NCBI GenBank assembly: GCA_964627455.1 | Contig: CAZVKC010000020.1 | Location: 38,400 to 102,399 of the forward strand | Source: F-183 sp964627455 | GTDB lineage: Bacteria; Acidobacteriota; Terriglobia; Bryobacterales; Bryobacteraceae | Direction: 5' to 3' | Length of the DNA stretch: 64,000 nt | Shown here: positions 24,226-33,177 of the stretch, one piece after another | Numbering within the stretch: the first letter of the stretch is position 1 | Layout: every line of letters starts with the position of its first letter | Program-made: the position numbers and the translations under genes | Notes under the pieces: model-generated | Databases searched by the model: none | The model's input: only the letters and a program-made list of their open reading frames with translations | What the model was told of the DNA's origin: nothing

Positions 24226-25109
24226 GCCTGGTGGCCGTCGCCGCGCACGAGGTCCGCGAACGCTTTAGCCGCGTGACTGAGAGCGCGGCGAGCTGGCGAT
24301 ATCAGGCGGATCTCGCGGTCTACGTTCAATTCCTTCACCCGCACTTCGCGAAGCGTGCCCTGCTGGATGTCCTGATCCACACACAGCTTCGGCAGGAACG
24401 CGACGCCTTCGTCACGCTGCACCATCATACGGATCGCCTCGACGGTCGGCATCTCGACTTCCATGTTGAGGGGCACCTTACAGCGCTGGAATTCGCGCAG
24501 CACGAGCGTCCGGTACGGTGACATCACGTTGTGAGCGATAAAGACCTCGGCGCCGAGGTCCGCGATCGAGACTTCCCCGGCGTTCGCCAGACGGTGCGTC
24601 GGCGCGACCACAAACGTCAGGCTGTCGCGGTAGATGACCGTAGAGACGAGACGGCTGTCGCCCGGTTCGTAGCTGATGAGCCCGAGTTCCAAGTCGCCGT
24701 CGAGAATCTGCGAGGGAATCTTGCTGGACAAGGACCGGCGCACCTGCACTTTGATTTTCGGATAACGGCGGCGGTATTCCTCGATGTGCCGGAGCAGGTA
24801 AAGGGTCGTGGATTCGTTGGCGCCGATGATCAGGCGTCCGGCTGAATTGTCGCGCAGTTCGGCGAGAGCATTGGAGAGTTCGGATTCGAGATTCTCGAAG
24901 CGGCGCGCAAACTCGAGCACGATCTGCCCCGCGTCGGTCAGCATCAACTCTTTGCCCGAACGATCGATGAGCTTCTCGTTCAACTCGGTTTCGAGGCGCT
25001 GTATGGCGAGCGAAACGGCAGGCTGAGTCCGCAGCAGTTTTTCCGCGGCGCGGGAGAAGCTCTTCTCCGTGGCCACCATTTGGAAGACCTTTAACGGGTA
25101 GAGTTCCAT
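24222..25109 (-). CDS. LysR-family transcriptional regulator
   Basis: A 295-residue LTTR. The N-terminal winged helix is clear (FQMVATEKSFSRAAEKLL, then TQPAVSLAIQRLE and LIDRSGKELMLTDAG). A linker helix leads to a periplasmic-binding-like effector domain (from about residue 90) with the usual LIIGANESTTLYLL start. LTTRs act as tetramers that respond to a small molecule, often controlling a divergent neighbour. Here no divergent gene exists: MaoC lies upstream on the same strand, so the target cannot be told. It may be transcribed with maoC (45-base gap). Confidence 0.92.
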   Translation of the reverse strand: MELYPLKVFQMVATEKSFSRAAEKLLRTQPAVSLAIQRLETELNEKLIDRSGKELMLTDAGQIVLEFARRFENLESELSNALAELRDNSAGRLIIGANESTTLYLLRHIEEYRRRYPKIKVQVRRSLSSKIPSQILDGDLELGLISYEPGDSRLVSTVIYRDSLTFVVAPTHRLANAGEVSIADLGAEVFIAHNVMSPYRTLVLREFQRCKVPLNMEVEMPTVEAIRMMVQRDEGVAFLPKLCVDQDIQQGTLREVRVKELNVDREIRLISPARRALSHAAKAFADLVRGDGHQA

Positions 25110-25154
25110 CCCTCGATTATAAAGTTTCTAAATGATCCCCGTCCAGACGATTAA

Positions 25155-25601
25155 TCAATCCTGCGGGCGTTTTCGCCAGAGCGTGCGGGCGGTATAAGAA
25201 AGCACGACCGTACCGTTCTGGTTGGTCACCTCGCTGAGTGTATCGACCACGCCGCTTGACGCGTCGCGATCGCTTTTTGCGACGACCTTCTCACGAACGT
25301 GGATCGTGTCACCGATGAAAACGGGACGGATGAAACGGAGCCGGTCCACGCCGTAGAACGCAATGAGCGTATTGCCCGGGGGCATGGCGCGGACACTCAG
25401 CGCGGAGGCGACAGAGAAGATCAGGGCGCCGTGCGCGATGCGCTGTCCGAACGCTGTCGACCGGGCGTATTCAACATTCGTGTGGAGTTCATACCAGTCG
25501 CCTGTGAGCCCGGCAAAGTTGACGATGTCGGCCTCTGTAATGGTCCGGCCGGCGGTCACGGTCTCCCGTTCCAGCTCGAAATCCTCGAAATAGACGTTCA
25601 T
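25155..25601 (-). CDS. MaoC-family (R)-specific enoyl-CoA hydratase-like protein
   Basis: A 148-residue hot-dog-fold protein. The hydratase signature is intact: the catalytic Asp in GLTGDWYELH and the His four residues on, then FGQRIAHGALIFS. Such enzymes hydrate trans-2-enoyl-CoA or related mesaconyl/acyl thioesters in fatty acid or polyketide routes. No acyl-CoA genes lie beside it, so the substrate is open. It is divergent from the MerR-TPR regulator (64-base gap) and upstream of LysR on the same strand, and either regulator might control it. Confidence 0.9.
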   Translation of the reverse strand: MNVYFEDFELERETVTAGRTITEADIVNFAGLTGDWYELHTNVEYARSTAFGQRIAHGALIFSVASALSVRAMPPGNTLIAFYGVDRLRFIRPVFIGDTIHVREKVVAKSDRDASSGVVDTLSEVTNQNGTVVLSYTARTLWRKRPQD

Positions 25602-25665
25602 GGTTGGCTTACGGTATCATCCCTGTTGACTTTGCTCTATAGTTATTGAGTGTAGGTATACAGGC

Positions 25666-27114
25666 ATGAATCGACCGAACCCCGACCTGCTGACGATCAA
25701 AGCTTTGGCCGACCAGTCGAAGACGCACCGGCAGACGATTCACTACTACCTGCGGCGAGGCGTGCTGCCGCAGCCGGTCCGCGTGAGCCGGACCTCCGCC
25801 CTCTATCCGAAGTCGAATGTCGAGCTATTGAACCTGGTGAAGCTGGCGCAGGAGAAGCACCGGCTGAATCTCGAAGAGATTCGCGACCTGTTCCGCGAAA
25901 CCGGGTACAAGCCCCACGTGATCCGCGAGAAGTTGAAGGCCGACGAAACCGCGGGGCTCTCGCTCGAGGACCTGCGGCTGCGCCTCGATCCGCCGCCGTC
26001 ACGCGAATGGATCCAGGATCTCGTCCGGCGGGGCCTGGTGGAACCGGAGCATTCACTCCACAATCGCGACATTCGCTTTACGCAGACTTCGGCGGAACTG
26101 GTTCGCGGCCTGTGGGAGGGAACCCGCATGGGGATCCCGCTCGAGTCTTTCCAGACGATCAACGACCGGATCCGCGCCGAGGCGGATCGCGAGACGGCGC
26201 AGTTTCTCGCGAGTTTGCGTGAAGTCGAACTCACCGGCGATGCGTACCCGCGTGTGGCGCGGCTGTTCGGGGTGCTCGAGAAGTTCGCTACGCTGCGCTG
26301 GAAGGCGTCGCTGCACCGGCTGTTCATCATGCGGTTCGAACAGTCTTATAGCCGCTTCATGGGGCAGAACCGGCAGTACATCTTTCCCAGCGAAACGTTC
26401 CTGGTGAAGCACGGTCTCACGAAAGAGATCGACCGCCTGCGCGCGCACCTCGCCAACAAGCCGGGGGACATCGACGCGAAGAAACAACTCGCACGCGCTT
26501 ACCAACTGCGGGGCGACTGGACGCGGCTGCATGATTTGAGCCGCGAGATCCTGCAGGTGGACCCCGGCAGCACGTCGGCCATCGGCTATCTGGGCCATTC
26601 GCTGCGTTATCTCGGGCGGTTTGAAGAATCCGTGCGGGTGCTCGAAGAGGGCATAGCGAAGACCGGGAATCCGTTGTTGAAGGTGCGATTGGGACAGACC
26701 CTCATCAGCCAGGCCGCGGAAACCGGTGACGCGTCGCAGTATCTGGGAGCCTTGATCCGGCGCGCGAAACTGGCGCAGGAAGCGATGCGGGAATCCGAAC
26801 ACGACGACGGATTGTCGCGCAATGTTCGCGGCGTGCTGGCGGTGGATTCGCTGATGCTGTCAGCGCCGCTCGAAGCCGAGATCCCATCGCTCGAGGATCT
26901 CGAACGCCTGTATCGCGACGTGAATGCAGCGACGCTGACGGGACTGTCGGTGCTGAGCAAGATCTCGCTGCTGCGGGCGCGATTGTTCGCCGCCTACGCG
27001 CTGTCGGTCGCGCGGGAACGGTTTGGAGTCGCGGGATCGCAGAAGCTGCTGGACCAGGTGCTCAAAGCCGATCCCGACGCGATCCTCGCGAAAAAAGCAA
27101 AAAAGAAACGATAG
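25666..27114 (+). CDS. MerR-type regulator fused to a TPR domain
   Basis: A 482-residue cytoplasmic protein. Residues 8-80 are a MerR winged helix (LTIKALADQSKTHRQTIHYY, then LRRGVLPQPVR and a wing ending in LVKLAQEKHRLNLEEI). A second MerR-like or helical block around residues 100-150 repeats the pattern (SREWIQDLVRRGLVEPEH). The middle is helical, and residues 265-350 hold TPR-like pairs (DAKKQLARAYQLRGDWTRL, then AIGYLGHSLRYLGRFEES). MerR proteins usually have a short effector domain, so this long TPR sensor suggests a protein or peptide signal. A basic tail ends the chain. The target is unknown; the divergent maoC gene is nearest. Confidence 0.75.
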   Translation: MNRPNPDLLTIKALADQSKTHRQTIHYYLRRGVLPQPVRVSRTSALYPKSNVELLNLVKLAQEKHRLNLEEIRDLFRETGYKPHVIREKLKADETAGLSLEDLRLRLDPPPSREWIQDLVRRGLVEPEHSLHNRDIRFTQTSAELVRGLWEGTRMGIPLESFQTINDRIRAEADRETAQFLASLREVELTGDAYPRVARLFGVLEKFATLRWKASLHRLFIMRFEQSYSRFMGQNRQYIFPSETFLVKHGLTKEIDRLRAHLANKPGDIDAKKQLARAYQLRGDWTRLHDLSREILQVDPGSTSAIGYLGHSLRYLGRFEESVRVLEEGIAKTGNPLLKVRLGQTLISQAAETGDASQYLGALIRRAKLAQEAMRESEHDDGLSRNVRGVLAVDSLMLSAPLEAEIPSLEDLERLYRDVNAATLTGLSVLSKISLLRARLFAAYALSVARERFGVAGSQKLLDQVLKADPDAILAKKAKKKR

Positions 27115-27118
27115 TCGA

Positions 27119-27952
27119 TTAGCGAGGCAGCGGGCGCGGCGTGGCGTCGCCTTCCGTGATGCCCATCGCCCACTTCACCGCTTCGAGATACACCTTCTGG
27201 ATATCGGGACGCTCCCAGACTTCTTCGCGATGTCCGAGGGTCGACCAGAAGACCCGCCCCTTGCCGTACTTCTTCACCCACGCAACAGCGACGTCCTTGT
27301 CGGCCTGACGCTTGACGCCCCGATGTTCCCAGTCGATTTCGCTGGGATCGAGACGCATCAGCACACGCAGTTTATCGCGTGAATATTCTTTGGACGGCTG
27401 GTAGATCTCGTCGTAGATGTAGAACTTCTTCGGCAGGTGCCGCGTGATCGGGTGATCGTTGTCCTCGACCAGGATCGGCGCCTGGAACTGGTTCCATGGG
27501 TGATTGTCGAAGTACGCGCCGATCATCTCGCCATACTCGGGCCACTTGTAAAGGGTGTCGATCGCGCTGTGGCCGCCGATGAAGCCCTTGCCGTCATCGC
27601 GGACGAACGAGAGCAGGTCAGCCTTCTGATCGTCGGTGAGCGGCAGTTCGCCTGTGGTGTAGAAGAACACCGCGTCGAAGTAGTTCAGCGTCTTGGCGTT
27701 CTTGCCGATGTTTTTCTTGGTGATGAGTTCGACGTCCGTACGGATGTAGGTGTCCCACAGCCCGGATTCCTGACCGAGTTTCCAGAGCGTCGCGAGTCCG
27801 TTGGATACGGAATCATGCTGGAAGCCGGACACGGCGCCGATGGCGAGGAGTTTCTTTTTCTTACGTGGCTGCGGAGGTTGGGCGGGGGCGATGACCACAC
27901 CGGCAACAATGGCAAGCATCGCGCCCATGGCGATGAGACGAAGCGATCGCAT
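27119..27952 (-). CDS. ThuA-domain protein (class I GATase-like fold)
   Basis: A 277-residue secreted protein; the ATG at 27952 gives a signal peptide (RLIAMGAMLAIVAGVVIAPA) and avoids overlap with the DUF4198 gene. The ThuA domain shows GAVSGFQHDS near the N-terminus, FYTTGELPLTDDQKADLL, and GKGFIGGHSAIDTLYKWPEY with the conserved His. ThuA was named for trehalose use in rhizobia; many homologues lie with GH and oxidoreductase genes and may act on sugars, but the reaction is not settled. It is the last gene of the PD40-DUF4198-ThuA operon. Confidence 0.88.
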   Translation of the reverse strand: MRSLRLIAMGAMLAIVAGVVIAPAQPPQPRKKKKLLAIGAVSGFQHDSVSNGLATLWKLGQESGLWDTYIRTDVELITKKNIGKNAKTLNYFDAVFFYTTGELPLTDDQKADLLSFVRDDGKGFIGGHSAIDTLYKWPEYGEMIGAYFDNHPWNQFQAPILVEDNDHPITRHLPKKFYIYDEIYQPSKEYSRDKLRVLMRLDPSEIDWEHRGVKRQADKDVAVAWVKKYGKGRVFWSTLGHREEVWERPDIQKVYLEAVKWAMGITEGDATPRPLPR

Positions 27953-27962
27953 GGGCGTTATC

Positions 27963-28769
27963 TTATCTCGAAAGCTCGAAGGTGAGCGAGGACCAGAAGC
28001 TTTCCCAGTCGGCTTGGGCGGGATCTTTGGATCTCTCGATGACGATGGCCGTGAGACGCCACTTGCCGGCCTTGCTGAGGTAGACATTCACATACCCGTT
28101 GGCGTCTGTGCGCCCGACGCGGAGGCTTTCGGCGGGTCCAGCGGAAGGCGCGATCGCCGCTTCCACCATCACGTTTGACGCGGGCTTTCCGCGCCAGAGC
28201 AGGCGCACGGGCAATGTGTCCCTGGTCTTGAGCGAATACGGATCCTTGTCAGGCACGAGTTCGACCGCGTGTCCAACAGGCTTCGAGTACGTATCGTCGC
28301 CTGCGCCATCCGACCGGACGAGAGCCTTCACGTACTTGCTGTAGATCTCGCGGCCCGGCTTGGCGGATTCGCCGTGCTGTACGCGCCACTCGACGACCTG
28401 TCCCATCCCTTCGCCCTTGAGGTACTTCTCGAAGGCCGGGGGATCCATCTCGATGAAGTTGGGCGTCGTGCGGGCGGCAATGACGAGAGTACCTTTGCCT
28501 GCGGCACGCACATCGCCCAGAGCGCGATTGCCGTCAACGCGAATATTGGTGACGTTGTACTGCAGTTTGCCGGCGTATAGCGTCGCATCGCGCAGACGCG
28601 CAAGCGCCGGCGGAACCTCGCTATCCGGAAACCTATCGCCGTTATGGAATCCGACGGTGATGCGTTCGCCTGGTGAGACCTGGAACGCCGACGGCATGAG
28701 GAACAGGTGGTGCGCCATCGCGGGAAGCGATAGCGCGAGTCCCCAAGCCGCCAGCATTCGGCGAGGCAT
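27963..28769 (-). CDS. DUF4198-type secreted protein
   Basis: A 268-residue protein; the ATG at 28769 lies two bases after the stop of the PD40 gene and gives a signal peptide ending in LPAMAHHLFLMP. The start of the mature chain (HHLFLMPSAFQV, then GERITVGFHNGDRF) is typical of DUF4198 periplasmic proteins, which are beta-rich and often linked to metal or metal-cofactor uptake. The C-terminal half looks like an Ig or prealbumin-like domain (VGRTDANGYVNVYLSKAGKW). The two N-terminal His of the mature chain could bind metal. The role here is not known. Confidence 0.75.
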   Translation of the reverse strand: MPRRMLAAWGLALSLPAMAHHLFLMPSAFQVSPGERITVGFHNGDRFPDSEVPPALARLRDATLYAGKLQYNVTNIRVDGNRALGDVRAAGKGTLVIAARTTPNFIEMDPPAFEKYLKGEGMGQVVEWRVQHGESAKPGREIYSKYVKALVRSDGAGDDTYSKPVGHAVELVPDKDPYSLKTRDTLPVRLLWRGKPASNVMVEAAIAPSAGPAESLRVGRTDANGYVNVYLSKAGKWRLTAIVIERSKDPAQADWESFWSSLTFELSR

Positions 28770-28771
28770 TG

Positions 28772-29794
28772 CTAGTTGTTCCACTCCGCGACGAAGATGT
28801 TGAACTCGTAACGGCCCTTGGCGCCCTTGTCGGAGCAGAAGACCAGACGCTTGCCATCCGGCGAGAACTCGGGGAACGAGGTGAAGCCGCCGAAGTCGGT
28901 GATCTGCTCGAGTCCGCTGCCGTCGGTGTTCATCATGTACAGTTCGAACTTGCGGCCGTCGCAGTTGTGCTTGTTCGAGGCGAAGACGATCTTCTTGCCG
29001 TCGGGCGAGAAGGTGGGCGCGAATGCGGCGCATCCCAGCGAGGTGATCTGGCGCGGCTTCGAGCCCTTCGCGTCGGAGATGAAGACTTCCATCTTCATCG
29101 GCGCGGTGAGATTGTCTGCGAGCAGTTCTTTGTACTTCTGCGCGGTTTCGGGCGTATTCGGATGGTTCGCGCGCCACACCAGACTTTTGCCCGCGCGATC
29201 GAACACGGCGCCGCCGTCATAGCCGTTGGACTTCGTGAGTTGCTTCTTGTCGCTGCCGTCTTCGTTCATCGACCAGAGGTCGAGGTCGCCGGACGCTTTC
29301 GAGGTGTAGATGATCTTCTTCGTCTTCCAATTGACGGTCGCTTCCGCGTCGTAGCCCGGGGTGTTGGTCATCTTCGTCAACGGGCCGCCCTTTTCGGATC
29401 CACGGTAAATGTCGAAGCCTTCGTACACGGCCCAGACATAACCTTTGCTGCGGTCGGGGCGCGCCGGGCACGCGTCTCCGGCTTCGTGCGTGGAGGCGAA
29501 GACCACGTTCTTGTTGTCCGACAGGAAGTACCCGCAGGTGGTGACGCCTTTGCCAGTGGACACCATGTGCAGGTCGCTGCCGTCCGCGTTCATCACGTAA
29601 ATCTGGTCACACTGGTGGGGTTCCCGAGTGGACTGAAAGATCAGCTTCTTCCCGTCGGGCGACCAGTATGCTTCGGCGTTCTGTCCGCCGTTGGTCAGTT
29701 GCTTCAAGTTCGACAGCCGCTGCTTGGCAGGGGTCTGCGCGACCAGCGCGCAGCCAAGCGCGAGCAGGATGAGAATGCCTCGCATAGCACTCAT
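28772..29794 (-). CDS. PD40/TolB-like beta-propeller protein
   Basis: A 340-residue secreted protein; the ATG at 29794 (or the one three codons on) gives a signal peptide MRGILILLALGCALVAQT. WD40-like PD40 units recur: AYWSPDGKKLIFQSTR, a central ATVNWKTKKIIYTSKASG, PTFSPDGKKIVFASNKHN and PEFSPDGKRLVFCSDKGAK. This pattern matches the TolB propeller, a periplasmic protein-binding scaffold. No transport or protease domain is fused. It is the first gene of the operon with DUF4198 and ThuA. Its start is only 15 bases from the divergent FG-GAP gene. Confidence 0.85.
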   Translation of the reverse strand: MSAMRGILILLALGCALVAQTPAKQRLSNLKQLTNGGQNAEAYWSPDGKKLIFQSTREPHQCDQIYVMNADGSDLHMVSTGKGVTTCGYFLSDNKNVVFASTHEAGDACPARPDRSKGYVWAVYEGFDIYRGSEKGGPLTKMTNTPGYDAEATVNWKTKKIIYTSKASGDLDLWSMNEDGSDKKQLTKSNGYDGGAVFDRAGKSLVWRANHPNTPETAQKYKELLADNLTAPMKMEVFISDAKGSKPRQITSLGCAAFAPTFSPDGKKIVFASNKHNCDGRKFELYMMNTDGSGLEQITDFGGFTSFPEFSPDGKRLVFCSDKGAKGRYEFNIFVAEWNN

Positions 29795-29809
29795 TGTAAG
29801 CTGGATTCG

Positions 29810-31095
29810 ATGGTTCCAGCCCTTTTCGCCGCGTTGACGCTCGCTGCCGGCGGCGTTGATTTCAAAGAGCATGTCCTTGCTACGGACCTGCGGGGCGGCT
29901 ATCAGGTCACGGCCGTGGACGTAAACGGCGACGGCAAGACGGACCTGATCGCGCTGGCTTCCGGCATGCCGGAACTGTACTGGTTCGAGGCGCCTTCCTG
30001 GAAACGGCATCTGCTGGTTTCGGGCCTGCAACGCATGATCAACCTGGGCGTAGCGGATACGGACGGCGACGGGATCCCGGAGATCGTCATCGCGCACGAG
30101 TTCAATAACGACCCCGCGAAGTCCTTTGGTATTGTCTCTTTGCTGACGCACGACGGGGATCCGAAGAAACCGTGGAAGGTCCGCGAGATCGATCGTTTGT
30201 CGACCTCGCATCGCATTCGCGCGGCGCGCATCGACGGCAAGGTGATCTTTGTGAATGCGCCGCTGGCGGANNNNNNNNNNNNNNNNNNNNNNNNNNNNNN
30301 NNNNNNNNNNNNNNNNNNNNNNNNNNNNNNNNNNNNNNNNNNNNNNNNNNNNNNNNNNNNNNNNNNNNNNTTCGCGCGGCGCGCATCGACGGCAAGGTGA
30401 TCTTTGTGAATGCGCCGCTGGCGGATGCGAACGCGAAGGTCTCGGAAGACTATCGCGGTCATGTGCCGCTGGTGTTTTATCGTCCCGGCGAATGGAAGCG
30501 TGAGGTCATTTCGACGGCGGATGAAGGCGTCGTGCATGGCCTGTGGGTCGGAAAATGGAAGAAGGGCGACAAGTCCGACAGTGTTTTGACATCGAGCTTT
30601 GTGGGGATCTTCCGGCATGAGTACGTAGGCGGCGGCAAGTGGAAGCGGACGAAACTGGCGGCCGGCGATCCGTCGCCGTGGCCGCGTTCCGGATCGAGCG
30701 AGATCGCGCCCGGCGAAGGCTGGTACGCGTCGCTCGAGCCGTGGCACGGCAATCAGGTGGTCGTGTACCAGGGGAAGAAGCGGGACGTGATCGAGACCAA
30801 ACTGGTGGACGGGCACGTGCTGTTGACGGCGGATTTCGACGGCGATGGGCGGAATGAGATCGTCGCCGGCTATCGCGGGGCGGGTCGCAGCGTCTATCTC
30901 TACACGCAGGATGCGAAGAAGAAGGGCCAGTGGACCCGGCAGACCGTCGACAACGGCGGGATTTCCGCCGCGGGATGCGCGATTGCGGATCTCAACGGCG
31001 ACGGACGCCCGGACCTGGCCTGTATCGGATCCGCGACAACGAACCTGAAACTCTATGAAAATCTCGGTCGTCATTCCAACGCTGGCGGCAGATGA
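29810..31095 (+). CDS. FG-GAP/VCBS repeat protein, interrupted by an assembly gap
   Basis: A secreted beta-propeller-like protein. The N-terminus has a signal peptide (VPALFAALTLAAGG). Calcium-binding-like units are DVNGDGKTDLIAL, DTDGDGIPEIVIA, DFDGDGRNEIVAGY and DLNGDGRPDLACIG. A 100-N gap splits the reading frame, but the 55 bases before and after it are identical. Removing the gap and one copy (155 bases) leaves 1131 bases, an uninterrupted frame of 376 residues. The gene is therefore intact in the genome. The end overlaps the following glycosyltransferase by 41 bases. The ligand is unknown. Confidence 0.85.
30216..30425. repeat. 55-base direct repeat flanking the N gap (assembly artefact)
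   Basis: Bases 30216-30270 and 30371-30425 are identical and lie immediately on either side of 100 Ns. This is what contig ends sharing one 55-mer look like; the coding frame is restored when the two copies are merged. Confidence 0.93.
30271..30370. other. Assembly gap of 100 Ns (false gap)
   Basis: A round-number run of N used as a placeholder by scaffolding software. The flanking contig ends overlap, so no sequence is likely to be missing here. Confidence 0.95.
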
Positions 31096-32056
31096 GGCAC
31101 TGGAGGCTTGCCTGCAAAGCCTCGCCTCCCAGCAAGCTTCGGATTTCGACTTCGAGACGATCGTTGTGGACAACAGCGGCGGCAAGGGACATGCACGGCG
31201 TCTGGCTTCGGATCGCGTGCATGTGATCGAGAATACGGGCGGCAACACGGGCTACGGCGGCGGCGTGAATCGCGGGATCGCGGAGTCGACGGGCGATTGG
31301 ATCCTGGCGCTGAACGACGATACGACGCTCGCGCCCGACTGTCTGGCCCGCATGTTGCGCGCGGCTGAGGAACGACGCGAGATCGGGATGTGCGCGCCAC
31401 TCATCGTGCGATCCACGGGCGATGTCGATTCCGCGGGCGGCATGCTGATCGCGCCGGACGGGACGTCGAAGCAACGCGGCCAGGGACGGACTCCGGCGGA
31501 GTTCCCGCGCAATCAGGAAGTTCTGCTGCCGTCCGGCTGCGCGGCGCTGTATAAGCGCGAGATGCTCGACGAGATCGGATTGTTCGAAGAGTCGTATTTC
31601 CTCTACTGCGAAGATACGGACCTGGGCCTGCGGGCGCGGCTCCGGGCGTGGGAATGTGTGTACGCCGCGGACGCCCGCGTGGAGCATCGCTATTCGCACT
31701 CCTCTGGCGTGGCGTCGGCGCTCAAGGCATACTATGTGGAGAGGAACCGTTTGCGCACCATCGTTCGCAACTTTCCTCTGCGCGATCTGCTGCTTTCGCC
31801 GTGTCACACCGCAATCCGCTACTGGTGGCATCTGCGGTTCCGGGGAAGAGGCAAAGGTACAGCGGCGCAATATCAGGGCAGCGGCGGGAGCTTGGCATGG
31901 ATCGCGCTGCGGGCCTGGAAAGACACGTTGATCGAACTGCCGAAATTGTGGAAACAGCGCCGGACCATCCAACAAACGGCCCGGCTTGCGCCGAAACAAT
32001 TCGCCCGGCTTCTGTCGGGTTATCGCATCACGTCGAAGCAAGTGGCGGAACTGTGA
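31055..32056 (+). CDS. Family 2 glycosyltransferase, rhamnosyl/galactofuranosyl type
   Basis: A 333-residue cytoplasmic GT-A enzyme. The N-terminus KISVVIPTLA binds the nucleotide, NTGGNTGYGGGVNRGI is the typical loop of rhamnosyl- and galactofuranosyl-transferases, the metal motif is NDDT, and the catalytic base region is YFLYCEDTDLGLRAR. The C-terminal 100 residues are helical and basic (YWWHLRFRGRGKG), fitting membrane association. It adds a sugar to a growing lipid-linked glycan; donor and acceptor are unknown. It overlaps the FG-GAP gene by 41 bases upstream and the next GT2 gene by GTGA. Confidence 0.92.
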   Translation: MKISVVIPTLAADEALEACLQSLASQQASDFDFETIVVDNSGGKGHARRLASDRVHVIENTGGNTGYGGGVNRGIAESTGDWILALNDDTTLAPDCLARMLRAAEERREIGMCAPLIVRSTGDVDSAGGMLIAPDGTSKQRGQGRTPAEFPRNQEVLLPSGCAALYKREMLDEIGLFEESYFLYCEDTDLGLRARLRAWECVYAADARVEHRYSHSSGVASALKAYYVERNRLRTIVRNFPLRDLLLSPCHTAIRYWWHLRFRGRGKGTAAQYQGSGGSLAWIALRAWKDTLIELPKLWKQRRTIQQTARLAPKQFARLLSGYRITSKQVAEL

Positions 32057-32775
32057 CGGCGCCCGACAAACTGCTGGTCATCATTCCAGCCTTCAACGAG
32101 TCGGGCGCGATTCAGACGGTGGTTTCGCAGGTGAAGGCCGCGGTTCCCGGGGCGCCGATCCTCGTCATCGACGATTACTCGCGCGACAACACCAAGGAAC
32201 TGGCGCGCGCGGCGGGTGCAGAAGTGTTGCCGCTGCCGCATCATCTGGGCCTTGGCGGCTGCGTGCAGGCGGGCTACAAGCTGGCCTATGAACTCGGCTT
32301 CGATTACGTGGCCCGCGTCGACGGCGACGGGCAGCATGATCCCATCGATATCCCGCGGCTACTGAAGGTCCTCAAAGAGAAGGACTGCCAGATGGTGATC
32401 GGCTCGCGCTTTGTCGAGGGCGGCGGAGGCGAATACTCGAGCCTGCCCCGCGGCGTGGGGATTCAACTGTTCCGCTGGATCCTGCGGCCGATCATGGGCA
32501 AGCCGGTGCACGATCCGACCTCAGGCTTCGTGGCCGTGAATCGCGAGGCGCTGGAAGTATTCAGCCACAGCTTTCCGCTCGAGTATCCCGAGATCGAAGC
32601 GCTGGTGGTGCTGCAGCGGAAGAGGTTCAAGTTCGAAGAAGTCCCCTGCAGGTTCCGCGACCGGATGGCGGGACGGAGCACGATCACGCCCTGGAAATCA
32701 CTGCGCTACATGGTGCATGTGTTGCTGGGCGTGGTGGTCAACATTCTGCGGTTCGAAGGCCGTCCGGCACGTTAA
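32053..32775 (+). CDS. Polyprenyl-phosphate-sugar synthase-like GT2
   Basis: A 240-residue enzyme started at a GTG that overlaps the previous stop codon by four bases (GTGA). Motifs are VIIPAFNESGAI, DDYSRDNT, the metal site VDGDGQHDP and GSRFVEGGGGEYSS, as in the DPM1/dolichyl-phosphate glucosyltransferase group, which loads a sugar on a polyprenyl phosphate. The C-terminus has one hydrophobic segment (MVHVLLGVVVNILRF). The product could be the lipid-linked donor for the GT-C enzyme two genes on. The DUF2304 gene follows after 24 bases, a common pairing. Confidence 0.92.
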   Translation: MTAPDKLLVIIPAFNESGAIQTVVSQVKAAVPGAPILVIDDYSRDNTKELARAAGAEVLPLPHHLGLGGCVQAGYKLAYELGFDYVARVDGDGQHDPIDIPRLLKVLKEKDCQMVIGSRFVEGGGGEYSSLPRGVGIQLFRWILRPIMGKPVHDPTSGFVAVNREALEVFSHSFPLEYPEIEALVVLQRKRFKFEEVPCRFRDRMAGRSTITPWKSLRYMVHVLLGVVVNILRFEGRPAR

Positions 32776-32799
32776 ACTGAGAATTCCCAAGCGGCAGAC

Positions 32800-33177
32800 A
32801 TGGAAAGACTGATCCATCTCATCAACATCGTCAGCCTTCTGCTGACGTTGATCGTCGTCCTGTCGCTGCGCCGGCAGCGGATCCGGCCCGAATACGCGGT
32901 TGCGTGGCTGGGCGCTTGCGCGGCGTTGTTTTTGTTGTCGCGCTGGGCGGGTCCGGCGTTGTGGCTGCAGAATGTACTGGGCTTGCCCGACCGGCCGCTG
33001 GCGCTGATCCTGATCGTTTTCGCAGTATTTCTGGTGGTCTTCTACCGCTTCACGGTCCGGATCTCCGACCTGAAAGATTCCAATATCGCACTGGCGCAAC
33101 GCGTCGCCATGCTCGAGTATCACATCCACTCGATCCATGAAAAAGTCAAAAACAGTCCGGCCGCAGAATCCAACTGA
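32800..33177 (+). CDS. DUF2304 membrane protein
   Basis: A 125-residue protein with three hydrophobic segments (residues 6-22, 33-49 and 66-84) followed by a coiled-coil tail (SDLKDSNIALAQRVAMLEYHI). Between the first two segments is the RRQRIRPEYAVAW motif typical of DUF2304, a family that usually sits beside polyprenyl-phosphate GT2 genes and may help membrane docking of the enzyme. The function has not been worked out. It overlaps the next gene by 41 bases. Confidence 0.85.
   Translation: MERLIHLINIVSLLLTLIVVLSLRRQRIRPEYAVAWLGACAALFLLSRWAGPALWLQNVLGLPDRPLALILIVFAVFLVVFYRFTVRISDLKDSNIALAQRVAMLEYHIHSIHEKVKNSPAAESN

Noticed and set aside
28769..29809. Long plus-strand frame leading into the FG-GAP gene
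   Set aside because: It is the complement of the PD40 gene; the true product begins with the signal peptide at 29810.
30271..30370. Broken FG-GAP pseudogene or real 155-base insertion
   Set aside because: The identical flanks and restored frame point to an assembly artefact.
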